NCBI RefSeq assembly: GCF_004216565.1
Contig: NZ_SGWV01000011.1
Coordinates: forward strand, 496,001-560,000
From: Sphaerotilus mobilis
GTDB taxonomy: Bacteria > Pseudomonadota > Gammaproteobacteria > Burkholderiales > Burkholderiaceae_C
DNA length: 64,000 nucleotides
Direction: 5' to 3'
Position numbers and translations under genes: made by a program. Below are positions 27,158 through 35,428 of the stretch, piece by piece. The notes beneath the pieces were generated by a model. It had not been told where the DNA came from. It did no database searches and was given only the letters and a program-made list of their open reading frames with translations. Within the stretch, counting starts at the first letter, position 1, and each line of letters begins with the position of its first letter.

Positions 27158-29328
27158 CCGCGCCGCCAGGCGTGGAAGCGTGCCACCCAGGCCAGCAGCG
27201 CCTGCGGCGCGTGGGCGCGCTTCCAGGTGCCAGCGGCGTACTTGTTGGCCTCGGCCAGCGTCGGGTAGGTGTGGATGGTGCCGAGGATCTTGTTCAGGCC
27301 GATGCCGTGTTTCATCGCCAGCACGTATTCGGCCAGCAGGTCGGCGGCGTGTTCACCGACCAGGGTGACGCCGAGGATCTTGTCCTTGCCCGGCACCGTC
27401 AGCACCTTGACGAAGCCGTGTGCCTCGCTGTCGGCGATGGCGCGGTCCAGGTCGTCGATGCCGTAGACCGTGACCTCGTGCGGGATGCCCTTCTCCTTGG
27501 CTTCCAGCTCGTTGAGGCCGACACGGGCGACCTCTGGCTCGACGAAGGTGGCCCAGGGGATGACGCGGTAGTCGGCGCTGAACTTCTTGAACGGATCGAA
27601 CAGCGCATTGACCGCCGCATACCAGGCCTGATGGGCCGCGACATGGGTGAACTGGTAGGGCCCGGCGACGTCGCCCGCCGCGAAGATGTTCGGGATGTTG
27701 GTCTGCAGGTAGCCGTTGACCTCGACCGTGCGGCCGGTCGTGACGCCCAGTTCCTCCAGGCCGTAGCCCTTGAGGTTGGCGACGCGGCCGACGGCGACCA
27801 GCAGGGCATCGAAGGGGATCGACCGCTCCTGGCCCTCGACCTCGACCACCAGCACCTTCTGCGAGCCTTCGACCGCCACACGCAGCGCCTTGTGGCCGGT
27901 CAGCACGGTGATGCCTTCGGCGCGGAAGCGGGCCGTGACGAGGGCGGAGACGTCCTCGTCCTCCCGACCCAGGATGCGCGCGGCCATCTCGACCTGCGTG
28001 ACCTGCGAGCCCAGCCGCGCAAAGGCCTGCGTCAGCTCGCTGCCGATCGGGCCGCCGCCGAGCACCACCAGGCGAGCCGGCCGCTGGCGCAGTTGCCAGA
28101 CGTTGTCGGAGGTCAGCAGCTCGGTCGGGCCGAGCCGGTCCAGTCCCGGGATCGGCGGGACAAAAGGCCGCGCACCGGCGGCGATGACGATGGCGCGGGT
28201 GGTCAGCGTCTCGACCCTGCCGTCGTGGTGGGTGATCTCGACGGCCCAGGGCGACACGATGCGGGCCCGGCCTTGCGCCACGTCCACGCCCAGGCCGGTG
28301 TAGCGCTCGACCGAGTCGTGCGGCTCGATCGCCTGCACGACACGTTGGACCCGTTCCATGACCTCGCCGAAGTCGAAGTCGGCGCTGGCGCTGCGCATGC
28401 CGAACTCCGGGGCACGCCGCACGTGCGACAGGAACTTGGCCGATCGGATCAGCGCCTTGGACGGCACGCAGCCGGTGTTCAGGCAATCACCGCCGAGCGC
28501 GTGTTGCTCGACCAGCGTGACCCGGGCCTTGATCGCCGCGGCGATGTAGGCCGTCACCAGCCCGGCCGAGCCACCGCCGATGACGACGAGGTTGCGGTCA
28601 AAGCGCGCGGGCTGCTTGAACCGGGCGTAGACCTTGCGCGCCTTGAACAGGTCGATGAGCTTGCGGGCGATCAGCGGAAAGACACCCAGCAGCACCAGCG
28701 AGCCCAGCACGCCGGGCGAGACGATTCCCGAGAGCGACTGGATCTGGCCCAGCTGCGTGCCGGCGTTCACGTAGACGAGGGTGCCGGCAAACATGCCGAT
28801 CTGGCTGACCCAGTAGAAGGTCCAGGTGCGCAGCGTCGTCACGCCCATCGCCAGGTTGATGACGAAGAAGGGCAGCACTGGCACCAGGCGCAGCGTGAAC
28901 AGGTAGAAGCCGCCGTCGCGGGCGATGCCCGCGTTCAGCGTCGCCAGCCGATCGCCGAAGCGCGCCTGCACCCAGCCACCCAGCAGCCAGCGCGAGGCCA
29001 GAAAGGCCAGCGTCGCCCCGATCGACGAGGCGAAGGACACGATCAGCGTGCCCCAGCCCAGCCCGAACATCGCCCCGCCCGCCAGCGTCATCACCGCCGC
29101 ACCCGGCAGCGACAGCGCCGTGACCACCACGTAGGCGCCAAAGTAGATCAGCCCGGCCAGCACGGGTCGGGCCTCGCGCCACGCCTGCAGCTCGGCCTGG
29201 CTGGCCTGGATGGCGTCCAGGCTCAGGTAACGACCCAGATCCAGCCCGATGTAGGCGGCGACCAGCGCGGCCAGCGCCATGGCCACGAGCCACCGCCGCC
29301 ACCGCTGTCCCTGCTTGTCCTTGCTCAT
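27154..29328 (-). CDS. TVP38/TMEM64 membrane domain fused to a mercuric-reductase-like flavoprotein
   Basis: A 724-residue fusion. Residues 1-225 form a TVP38/DedA-like membrane domain with about six helices and the GGAMFGLGWGTL and F-RLVPVLPFFVINLAMG motifs. Residues 240-715 are a flavin disulfide reductase with GGGSAGLVTAYIAAA, the redox pair in GGDCLNTGCVPSK, nucleotide motif GGGPIGSELTQAF and FAD motif IFAAGDVAGPYQF, ending in HTYPTLAEA. The frame is open to 29406, but ATG 29328 with AAGGA 8 bp upstream gives a normal cytosolic lead. It heads the redox/Ynj operon and overlaps the next gene by 4 bp. The fusion suggests membrane-bound electron transfer to an unknown acceptor. Confidence 0.88.
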   Translation of the reverse strand: MSKDKQGQRWRRWLVAMALAALVAAYIGLDLGRYLSLDAIQASQAELQAWREARPVLAGLIYFGAYVVVTALSLPGAAVMTLAGGAMFGLGWGTLIVSFASSIGATLAFLASRWLLGGWVQARFGDRLATLNAGIARDGGFYLFTLRLVPVLPFFVINLAMGVTTLRTWTFYWVSQIGMFAGTLVYVNAGTQLGQIQSLSGIVSPGVLGSLVLLGVFPLIARKLIDLFKARKVYARFKQPARFDRNLVVIGGGSAGLVTAYIAAAIKARVTLVEQHALGGDCLNTGCVPSKALIRSAKFLSHVRRAPEFGMRSASADFDFGEVMERVQRVVQAIEPHDSVERYTGLGVDVAQGRARIVSPWAVEITHHDGRVETLTTRAIVIAAGARPFVPPIPGLDRLGPTELLTSDNVWQLRQRPARLVVLGGGPIGSELTQAFARLGSQVTQVEMAARILGREDEDVSALVTARFRAEGITVLTGHKALRVAVEGSQKVLVVEVEGQERSIPFDALLVAVGRVANLKGYGLEELGVTTGRTVEVNGYLQTNIPNIFAAGDVAGPYQFTHVAAHQAWYAAVNALFDPFKKFSADYRVIPWATFVEPEVARVGLNELEAKEKGIPHEVTVYGIDDLDRAIADSEAHGFVKVLTVPGKDKILGVTLVGEHAADLLAEYVLAMKHGIGLNKILGTIHTYPTLAEANKYAAGTWKRAHAPQALLAWVARFHAWRRG

Positions 29329-29458
29329 CTCGATCCTTGTTGTGGCGTCCACCGAGGGTGTCCCTGCCCGCTTCTGGCTCCCGAGGCTTGGACGTGCCAG
29401 GGGCACGGTTTCTTACACACGCCCTGAATGGATGCTGGCGATGCGCAGGTCGAACCGC

Positions 29459-30151
29459 TCAGTCCACCCGCACCTTGAAGCTGGCACGGGATGCGGTCGC
29501 CTCGATCAGGCGGGCGTTGGGCTCGTCGGTCACGGCGACCCAGTCGCGTGCCTGCTGCTCGCTGCGGCCGAACTGCATGTGGCGTGCGACCAGACGCTGC
29601 AGGCGCAAGGCCGGGTCGACGTCGACGAACCAGATCTCGTCCATGAGAGCGGCGACATGCCGCCAGCCGCCCTCGTCATGCGCGAGGTAGTTGCCTTCGG
29701 CGATCAGCAGCTCGGCATGGGGATGGATCGGGATGGCGCCGGCGATCGGCTCCTCGATCTCGCGCCGGAAGGTCGGCGCATAGACGATCTCGTCGGCGCC
29801 CTGGTCACGCAGGCGGTGCAGCAGCGCGACATAGCCGTGGCTGTCGAAGGTGTCGGGCGCGCCCTTGCGGCCGGCCCGTCCCAGCCGCGCCAGTTCGACG
29901 TTGGCGAGGTGGTAGCCGTCCATCGGCACGATCTGCGACCGCTCGGGGTGCAGCGCTTGAAGTTGCTCGGCCAGCGTCGACTTGCCCGCGCCCGGCGGGC
30001 CGACGATGCCCAGCAGCGTGCGCTTGCCCCGGGCCAGGAAGGTGGCCAGCCGTGCGCTGGCTTCTGCAAGGTTGAGCGTGGGGATGGTGGGTGTCGTGCT
30101 CATCGTCGTGCTCATGGTCGTTGTCGCGCTCATGCTCTTGGTCGTCGTCAT
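29459..30151 (-). CDS. Nucleoside/nucleotide kinase family P-loop protein
   Basis: A 230-residue kinase of the phosphoribulokinase/uridine kinase group. Walker A is GPPGAGKST, followed by PMDGYHLANVEL (the substrate-binding Asp-Gly-Tyr-His of the PanK/uridine-kinase fold), the lid region FRREIEEP and the segment LLIAEGNYLAHD. It resembles YggC/FrcK-type sugar or nucleoside kinases. The first 20 residues are a Thr/Met/Ser low-complexity run encoded by repeats, so the exact start may lie at a later ATG. It sits 24 bp after the EamA transporter stop on the same strand, and 130 bp before the redox operon. Confidence 0.82.
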   Translation of the reverse strand: MTTTKSMSATTTMSTTMSTTPTIPTLNLAEASARLATFLARGKRTLLGIVGPPGAGKSTLAEQLQALHPERSQIVPMDGYHLANVELARLGRAGRKGAPDTFDSHGYVALLHRLRDQGADEIVYAPTFRREIEEPIAGAIPIHPHAELLIAEGNYLAHDEGGWRHVAALMDEIWFVDVDPALRLQRLVARHMQFGRSEQQARDWVAVTDEPNARLIEATASRASFKVRVD

Positions 30152-30175
30152 CCCGTCGGTGTGTTGCCAGACCCG

Positions 30176-31123
30176 TCAACGCCGCAGCGACGACACCGCA
30201 ATCCCCGCCACGATCAGCCCGAAGGCGATGCCGTGGTAGCCCTGGGGCGCGTCGCCCAGCATGGCGGTGGACATCAGGGCGGCGAAGAGCGGGGTCAGGT
30301 TGGTGAAGATGCCGGCGGTCGTCGGGCCGGCCTGGGCGACCGCCTCGCCCCAGAACTTGTAGGCCAGCAGCGACGGGCCGATGGTGATGTAGAGCAGCGC
30401 CACCGCGACGGCCGGCGTCCACTGCGCGGCGAGGTCGACCATGACGGCTTCCAGACCGGCCGAGGTGCTCGACCAGAACAGGCCGAACAGCGTCTGCACC
30501 AGCAGGTATTCGGCCCAGTTCCAGGTCCGCGGCTGGCCGTCGGCGCCGATCACACGCGGCCGGTTGGCCGGCAACATGGACTCGGGCGGACGCACCAGCA
30601 GCCAGGAGTAGCCGGCCCAGCAGGCCGCCGCCAGCAGCATGTAGAGGTCGCCCTGCACGAAGTGGATCTGCGCCAGCTTGGACCAGTCGCCGCGCCCCAG
30701 CACCGTGGCGACGCCGGCCAGCGACAAGGCGGCGCCGATCATCTGCCGCAGCTGCGGCTTCTCGTGAAAGAAGACGCCGCCGACCAGCAGCATCCACAGC
30801 GGCATGCTCGATGCGATCAGCGTCACGTTGATCGGCGTGGACGTGGTCAGCGCCAGGTACTGCAGCGAGTTGTAGGCGCCCACGCCGAGCAGGCCGACCA
30901 GCGCGAGGTAGCGCCAGCGCGCCCGGATGTCCGCGCGGGCGCTGGCGGTGGCGATGGCGCGCCGGCCGATCACCAGCAGGACGATCGCCACGGTGAGCCA
31001 GCGCAACAGGTTGAGCAGCAGGGGCGGTACCAACGGCACGGTCAGCCGACCGGCGATGGCGTTGCCGGCCCACAGCAGCGGCGGCATCGTCAGCATCAGG
31101 GTCAGGCGCGGGGTGAGCTTCAT
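30176..31123 (-). CDS. EamA/DMT-family transporter
   Basis: A 315-residue transporter with ten predicted helices in two EamA repeats: LWAGNAIAGRLTVPLVPPLL, then LLGVGAYNSLQYLALTTSTPIN in the first and YITIGPSLLAYKFWGEAVAQAG in the second. The ATG at 31123 is used; the frame also opens with a TTG at 31159, which adds an Arg/Pro-rich lead not seen in this family. Members move metabolites such as amino acids or nucleotide precursors out of the cell; the substrate is unknown. It lies upstream of the kinase gene, from which it is separated by 24 bp. Confidence 0.86.
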   Translation of the reverse strand: MKLTPRLTLMLTMPPLLWAGNAIAGRLTVPLVPPLLLNLLRWLTVAIVLLVIGRRAIATASARADIRARWRYLALVGLLGVGAYNSLQYLALTTSTPINVTLIASSMPLWMLLVGGVFFHEKPQLRQMIGAALSLAGVATVLGRGDWSKLAQIHFVQGDLYMLLAAACWAGYSWLLVRPPESMLPANRPRVIGADGQPRTWNWAEYLLVQTLFGLFWSSTSAGLEAVMVDLAAQWTPAVAVALLYITIGPSLLAYKFWGEAVAQAGPTTAGIFTNLTPLFAALMSTAMLGDAPQGYHGIAFGLIVAGIAVSSLRR

Positions 31124-31318
31124 GGGCGTGCGCGGGTGGCGTCCCGGTCGACGTGGCAAGGGCGCGGATCGTAGCGGTGCAGGCTTGCGCAGGGGCCCGC
31201 ACCGCCGCGCGACGGGTGGGGCGCAAGGCCGTCATGCCGGTGACGTGTGGCTGCGGCCCGCCTGACCTATGCTGATGCCGTCACCGTCCTGTCCCACCTT
31301 GCGAGGAGCCCGAAGAAC
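31124..31318. other. 195-bp divergent gap between EamA and quinone oxidoreductase genes
   Basis: Genes read away from this gap in both directions, so it should hold two promoters. I see no operator-like repeat or clear -35/-10 pair. An AGGAG at about 31302 serves the quinone oxidoreductase start. Confidence 0.45.
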
Positions 31319-32302
31319 ATGTCCCGTGCGATCCAGATCCTGGCCTTTGGCGGCCCTGAAGCGATGCAACTCGTCGACGTCGACGTCGGCCAGCCCGGCC
31401 CCGGCGAGGTGCGCATCCGCCACCACGCTGCCGGCCTGAACTTCATTGATGTCTACCAGCGCACGGGTCTCTATCCGAACGCCTTGCCGCTGTCGCTGGG
31501 CATGGAGGGCGCTGGCCTGGTCGAGGCGGTCGGTGAGGGCGTCGAGCACCTGTCGGTCGGCGACCGGGTGGCCTATGCCAGCCAGCCGCCGGGCAGCTAC
31601 TGCGAAGCCCGCGTGATGCCTGCCAAGTGCGTCGTGCAACTGCCCGATGCGATCGACTTCGAGACCGGCGCGGCCATGATGCTCAAGGGCCTGACGGTGC
31701 AGTACCTGCTGCGCAGCACCCAGCCGCAGGGCGGCCTGCAGCCCGGCGACTTCGTGCTCTTCCATGCGGCGGCCGGTGGCGTGGGCCTGATCGCCTGCCA
31801 GTGGGCCAAGGCCATGGGCCTGAACCTGATCGGCACGGCCGGCTCGGACGAGAAGTGCCAACTGGCGCTGGACCTGGGCGCCAGCCACGCCATCAACTAC
31901 CGCAGCGGCAACTTCGTCGAGCAGGTCAAGGCGATCACCGGCGGGCGTGGCGTCAAGGTGGTCTACGACTCGATCGGCAAGGACACCTTCGAGGGCTCGC
32001 TGGACTGCCTCTCGCCCTTCGGCCTGATGGTCAACTTCGGCAATGCCTCCGGGCCGGTGACGGCCTTCAACCTCGGCGTGCTCGGTGCCAAGGGCTCGCT
32101 CTACGTGACCCGGCCGACGCTGTTCACCCACATCGCCACACGCGAGCGCACCCAGGCCATGGCCGACGACCTGTTCGGCATGGTCACCAGCGGCGCGGTG
32201 CGCATCCGCATCGACCAGCGCTACTCGCTCGATCAGGTCGCCCAGGCCCACCGGGACCTGGAAGCCCGCGCGACGACGGGGTGCAGCATCTTGACGATCT
32301 GA
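31319..32302 (+). CDS. NADPH:quinone oxidoreductase (zinc-free MDR family)
   Basis: A 327-residue medium-chain dehydrogenase/reductase starting at the ATG at 31319. It begins IQILAFGGPEAMQL, has the QOR signature AAGLNFIDVYQRTGLYP, the NADPH motif HAAAGGVGLIACQWAK and GTAGSDEKCQLALDLGA. Zinc-binding cysteines of alcohol dehydrogenases are absent, as in QorA. It reduces quinones with NADPH in the cytoplasm; length equals that of E. coli QorA. The preceding gap is shared with the divergent EamA gene. The downstream DUF2189 gene converges on it. Confidence 0.92.
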   Translation: MSRAIQILAFGGPEAMQLVDVDVGQPGPGEVRIRHHAAGLNFIDVYQRTGLYPNALPLSLGMEGAGLVEAVGEGVEHLSVGDRVAYASQPPGSYCEARVMPAKCVVQLPDAIDFETGAAMMLKGLTVQYLLRSTQPQGGLQPGDFVLFHAAAGGVGLIACQWAKAMGLNLIGTAGSDEKCQLALDLGASHAINYRSGNFVEQVKAITGGRGVKVVYDSIGKDTFEGSLDCLSPFGLMVNFGNASGPVTAFNLGVLGAKGSLYVTRPTLFTHIATRERTQAMADDLFGMVTSGAVRIRIDQRYSLDQVAQAHRDLEARATTGCSILTI

Positions 32303-32340
32303 AGGTTGACGGGGCCGGGGCCGTGGCAGGGCGGCCCGGC

Positions 32341-33177
32341 TCAGCCCGCGTCGTCCGGCACGGCGACGCCGGGCAGCGCGTCGAGGGCCTCGGGCGCCTC
32401 GACCGCACCGCGGTAGGCATGCCAGCTGGCATGACCCAGCACCGGGCCGATCACCAGCAGCCCCAGGAACCAGGGCAGCAGCGCGGCCAGCACCGCGATC
32501 ACCAGCAGGGCGCCCCACCACAGCATCACGCCGGGCTGGGTCAGCACCAGGCGCAGGCTGGTCAGGCCGGCGGTGATGGCGTCGACGCGGCGGTCCAACA
32601 TCATCGGGATGCTGACCACGCTGACCGCGAAGATCAGGCCGGCGAACAGCGCGCCAACGCCGACGTAGGCCACGATGAACTCAAGGTTCTGCGGGTCCAG
32701 CAAGGCCAGCAGCGAGCCCTTGAAGTCGGGCATGCCGTCGAAGCTGACCGCGAAGATGACCAGTGAGGCACGGCCCCAGATCATCTCCAGCACCAGCAGC
32801 ACAAAGCCGAAGATCGCCATCTGCCCGATGTGTTCGTCCCAGGCGGTCAGGGCATCGCCGAAGTCGGGGCGTTCGCCGCGTTCGAGCCGGCGGCTCACCT
32901 GGTACAGGCCCATGCAGATGAACGGTCCCATCAGCAAGAAGCCAGCCGACAGGGCCAGCGTCCAGGCGGGTGCCTGCTGGAAGACCTTCATCAACGCCCA
33001 GCCCATGGCGGCGAAGCACAGGCCGAAGAACAGGCCGATGCCGGGGTGGCGGATGAAGTCGCGCCAGCCGCGCGCCAGCCAGCGTGGCGGATCGGACCAG
33101 GTCAGCTGGCGCAGCCGGATCGGTGCGGCGCGGCGGGAGGGGTCATCGGGCAAGGTGGTCGAGGTGGTCGAGGTCAT
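32341..33177 (-). CDS. DUF2189 family membrane protein
   Basis: A 278-residue inner-membrane protein with about six helices. Family segments are WLARGWRDFIRHPGIGLFFG, GPFICMGLYQVSRRLERGE, FGDALTAWDEH and LTQPGVMLWWG. The family is common in beta- and alphaproteobacteria and has no established function. It is monocistronic, ends 38 bp from the convergent quinone oxidoreductase, and begins after a short Thr-rich segment. Confidence 0.85.
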   Translation of the reverse strand: MTSTTSTTLPDDPSRRAAPIRLRQLTWSDPPRWLARGWRDFIRHPGIGLFFGLCFAAMGWALMKVFQQAPAWTLALSAGFLLMGPFICMGLYQVSRRLERGERPDFGDALTAWDEHIGQMAIFGFVLLVLEMIWGRASLVIFAVSFDGMPDFKGSLLALLDPQNLEFIVAYVGVGALFAGLIFAVSVVSIPMMLDRRVDAITAGLTSLRLVLTQPGVMLWWGALLVIAVLAALLPWFLGLLVIGPVLGHASWHAYRGAVEAPEALDALPGVAVPDDAG

Positions 33178-33296
33178 GCGGTCGGGGTCGGGCTCAGCCA
33201 GGATGGCTGCACCTTAGGGGCAGCATCCCGACTTGACCAGCCGGGCTGACACCGACACGTCCGCTTCGGATCGTCCGCCCGGGCCCTTCGCCGACC

Positions 33297-34070
33297 TCAG
33301 CGACGCTTGCGCCGCCGGGCCTGCCAGCCGATGACGGCCAGGCCGGCCAGCATCATGGCGTAGGTCTCCGGTTCCGGCACCGGCGTCACGGGGCCGGTGG
33401 TGCCACCGCCGCCGCCATTGCCACCGCCACCACCGCCGCCGCTGTTGATCGGACCGCCGGTGCCCGTGTTGGGCAGGGCGGCGCGGCGCGCGAAGCCCTC
33501 GCCGCCGTCCAGGTCCAGGCCCGTGCCCGGGGGCGACGCGTCACCGCCGCCGCCGCCCAGCGGATCGTTGTTGCCGTCGTCGAGCTGGGCAAAGACCTGC
33601 GGCTCGCCAGCGGCCGGCGGATCGAACACCAGCTCTTCATTGGGGTCGACCGGCGGCGGCTTGATGCCAGCGGCCCGGTCCTCGCGCACCGGTGCCTCGC
33701 GCTTGCGGACCGCAGGCTTGACGGCAGGGCGGACCTGTCGCGGCGCGGCGGCAACGACCTGATTGACCTGTTCGGCGGGGCCGGCGATGACCGGCGTGCC
33801 GGCCTGTACGCCACCACCGCCGGCCGGCGCTGCGCCACTGGCAGCGATCGGTCCGGGGCTGATGCCCTTGTTGCGGTTCATCAGGCCGTAGCCCAGCGTG
33901 CCGGCGGCCAGCATGCCGGCGATCAGCCACAGCAGCATCAGGCGGCGCTTGCGGCGTTGTTCCTCGTCCTGTGCCTGCGCGCCGGTGGGGTTCTTGAAGA
34001 CCCGGGCAGACGTGTTCGTTGAAGGTGCGGAGCCGCTGTTGCCGGCCGGATTGGGGGGTGTGAAGCTCAT
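33297..34070 (-). CDS. PEP-CTERM sorting-domain protein with N-terminal transmembrane helix
   Basis: A 257-residue protein with no recognisable enzyme domain. A cytoplasmic basic segment (EEQRRKRR) precedes a single helix LMLLWLIAGMLAAGTLGYGLM (about 45-66). The middle is Pro/Gly/Asp-rich and includes a long poly-Gly run. The C-terminus is a PEP-CTERM signal: VPEPETYAMMLAGLAVIGW followed by QARRRKRR, recognised by exosortase. AGGAAAG precedes the start at 34070. It lies directly after lspA on the same strand. PEP-CTERM proteins usually reach the exterior with exopolysaccharide; an N-terminal anchor instead of a cleaved signal is unusual. Confidence 0.85.
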   Translation of the reverse strand: MSFTPPNPAGNSGSAPSTNTSARVFKNPTGAQAQDEEQRRKRRLMLLWLIAGMLAAGTLGYGLMNRNKGISPGPIAASGAAPAGGGGVQAGTPVIAGPAEQVNQVVAAAPRQVRPAVKPAVRKREAPVREDRAAGIKPPPVDPNEELVFDPPAAGEPQVFAQLDDGNNDPLGGGGGDASPPGTGLDLDGGEGFARRAALPNTGTGGPINSGGGGGGGNGGGGGTTGPVTPVPEPETYAMMLAGLAVIGWQARRRKRR

Positions 34071-34198
34071 GGTGCTTTCCTGTCCACGGCAGTGGAAAGC
34101 TGCAGATGTGAGCGATGTTAAGGAGCTGTTCGGAGTTGCAACAGACTCCATTTCGGGGGGTCTAGCCCCTCCAGACCGACCCCGAACACCCCGCCCGA

Positions 34199-34741
34199 TC
34201 AGCTGCGCCGCACCCGCCGCAGCTCGTCGAGCACCAGCGCGATCGCCCCGCCGGAAATGGCGCTGTCGGCGACGTTGAAGGCCGGGAAATAGCCGCCGGG
34301 GAAGATGCCGGCGAGGAAGTCCCAGTGGACCTGCAGGAAGTCGATCACGTGGCCGTGCCACATCCGGTCGATGACATTGCCGATGGCCCCGCCCAGCAAC
34401 AGCGTCAGCGCCAGCGCGAACAGCCGCTGGTTGGCATGGGCGCGCAACAGCCAGATGAAGAGCCCGGAGGCCAGCACGCCGATGCCGGTGAAGAACCAGC
34501 GCTGCCAGCCCGAGGCATCAGACAGGAAGCTGAAGGCCGCGCCCGGGTTGTGCACCCGCACGAGGTTGAACCAGCTGGTGACGACGACGCTGTCGCCATG
34601 CGCGAAGCGGCCGACGATGAGCACCTTGGTGAACTGGTCGAGCACGATGATCAGCAGGGCCAGCGCCAGCCAGGTCCACAGACCGGGACCGGAGGCGGCG
34701 TGGCGGCGGGTGGTCGTGGTCGACTTCTTGGCAGGCGGCAT
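34199..34741 (-). CDS. lspA: Lipoprotein signal peptidase (signal peptidase II)
   Basis: A 180-residue enzyme with four transmembrane helices. The catalytic aspartates are in GNVIDR and FNVADSAIS, and the family N-box VLDQFTK is present. It removes the signal peptide of prolipoproteins in the inner membrane, e.g. the S41 and RlpA lipoproteins here. The ATG at 34741 is used rather than the TTG 9 bp upstream. An N-terminal Lys/Thr-rich extension of about 20 residues precedes the first helix. In many proteobacteria lspA follows ileS directly; here two other genes lie between. Confidence 0.95.
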   Translation of the reverse strand: MPPAKKSTTTTRRHAASGPGLWTWLALALLIIVLDQFTKVLIVGRFAHGDSVVVTSWFNLVRVHNPGAAFSFLSDASGWQRWFFTGIGVLASGLFIWLLRAHANQRLFALALTLLLGGAIGNVIDRMWHGHVIDFLQVHWDFLAGIFPGGYFPAFNVADSAISGGAIALVLDELRRVRRS

Positions 34742-34800
34742 GGCGATCAAGCGTGTTCGTGGGGCGACGGACGGCGTCGCCAGCAGGGAAGGGGAGCGGC

Positions 34801-35349
34801 TCAGGCCTGCGGGCTGACGCTGCCGAAGCGGCGCTGCGCGTAGACCAGGCTGCTGGCCTGGGCGGCGGCGCCGGGGGCGCCGAAATCGCCGATGCGGCCG
34901 ATCAGGATCTCGTGGTCACCGGCGCGCAGCACCTCGTGCAGCGTGCAGTCGAACCAGGCCACCGTGTCAGCCAGGCGGGCCCGGCCACTGGGCAGGCGCT
35001 CGATCCGGGACCCTGCAAAACGCTCGGCTTGCGAGCCCTTGGCGAAGTGGCGCGCCAGGTGGGCCTGGTCGGCCGCCAGCACGTTGACGCAGTAGCCACC
35101 CCCCAAGTCAGCCGGTCGGGTGAAGGCCGCATGGCTCGCCGAGCCGCGGTGCAGGCACCACAGCACCAAGGACGGCTCCAGCGAGACGGTGGTGAAGGAG
35201 CTGCAGGTCATGCCCCAGTCGTGGCCGTCGTGGTGGGCGGTGACGATGACCACGCCCGCACTGACGCAGGCCATGCCGTCCTTGAGGGCTTGCAGGCGTT
35301 CGGCCTGGGCAATGTCAGCGGGCGGCGCGGGGTTCATGCGGGGATCCAT
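34801..35349 (-). CDS. Flavin reductase domain protein (FMN-binding)
   Basis: A 182-residue flavin reductase-like protein: [23 protein letters not shown] and [19 protein letters not shown] form the flavin-binding core, and [20 protein letters not shown] follows, as in the HpaC/DIM6-NTAB family. It would use NAD(P)H to supply reduced FMN/FAD to a monooxygenase or act on another partner, but no monooxygenase is nearby. It is read between the aldo/keto reductase and lspA genes on the same strand. Start at 35349 or the in-frame ATG at 35337; neither has a clear ribosome site. Confidence 0.86.
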   Translation of the reverse strand: MDPRMNPAPPADIAQAERLQALKDGMACVSAGVVIVTAHHDGHDWGMTCSSFTTVSLEPSLVLWCLHRGSASHAAFTRPADLGGGYCVNVLAADQAHLARHFAKGSQAERFAGSRIERLPSGRARLADTVAWFDCTLHEVLRAGDHEILIGRIGDFGAPGAAAQASSLVYAQRRFGSVSPQA

Positions 35350-35428
35350 GGGAAAGGGGCTGCGGGGCCGGGGCGCGCATCATCGCAGCGCCGCCGGACG
35401 CTCGTGTGCCATGGGACATCGCGGGATG

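Noticed and set aside
26842-29427. An 861-codon + strand frame opposite the TVP38-reductase fusion
   Set aside because: It is antisense to a clear two-domain flavoprotein and shows only low-complexity sequence.
34157-34169. A GGGG-TCTAG-CCCC hairpin between the lspA stop and the PEP-CTERM start
   Set aside because: The stem is short and no U-run follows on either strand, so it cannot be called a terminator.
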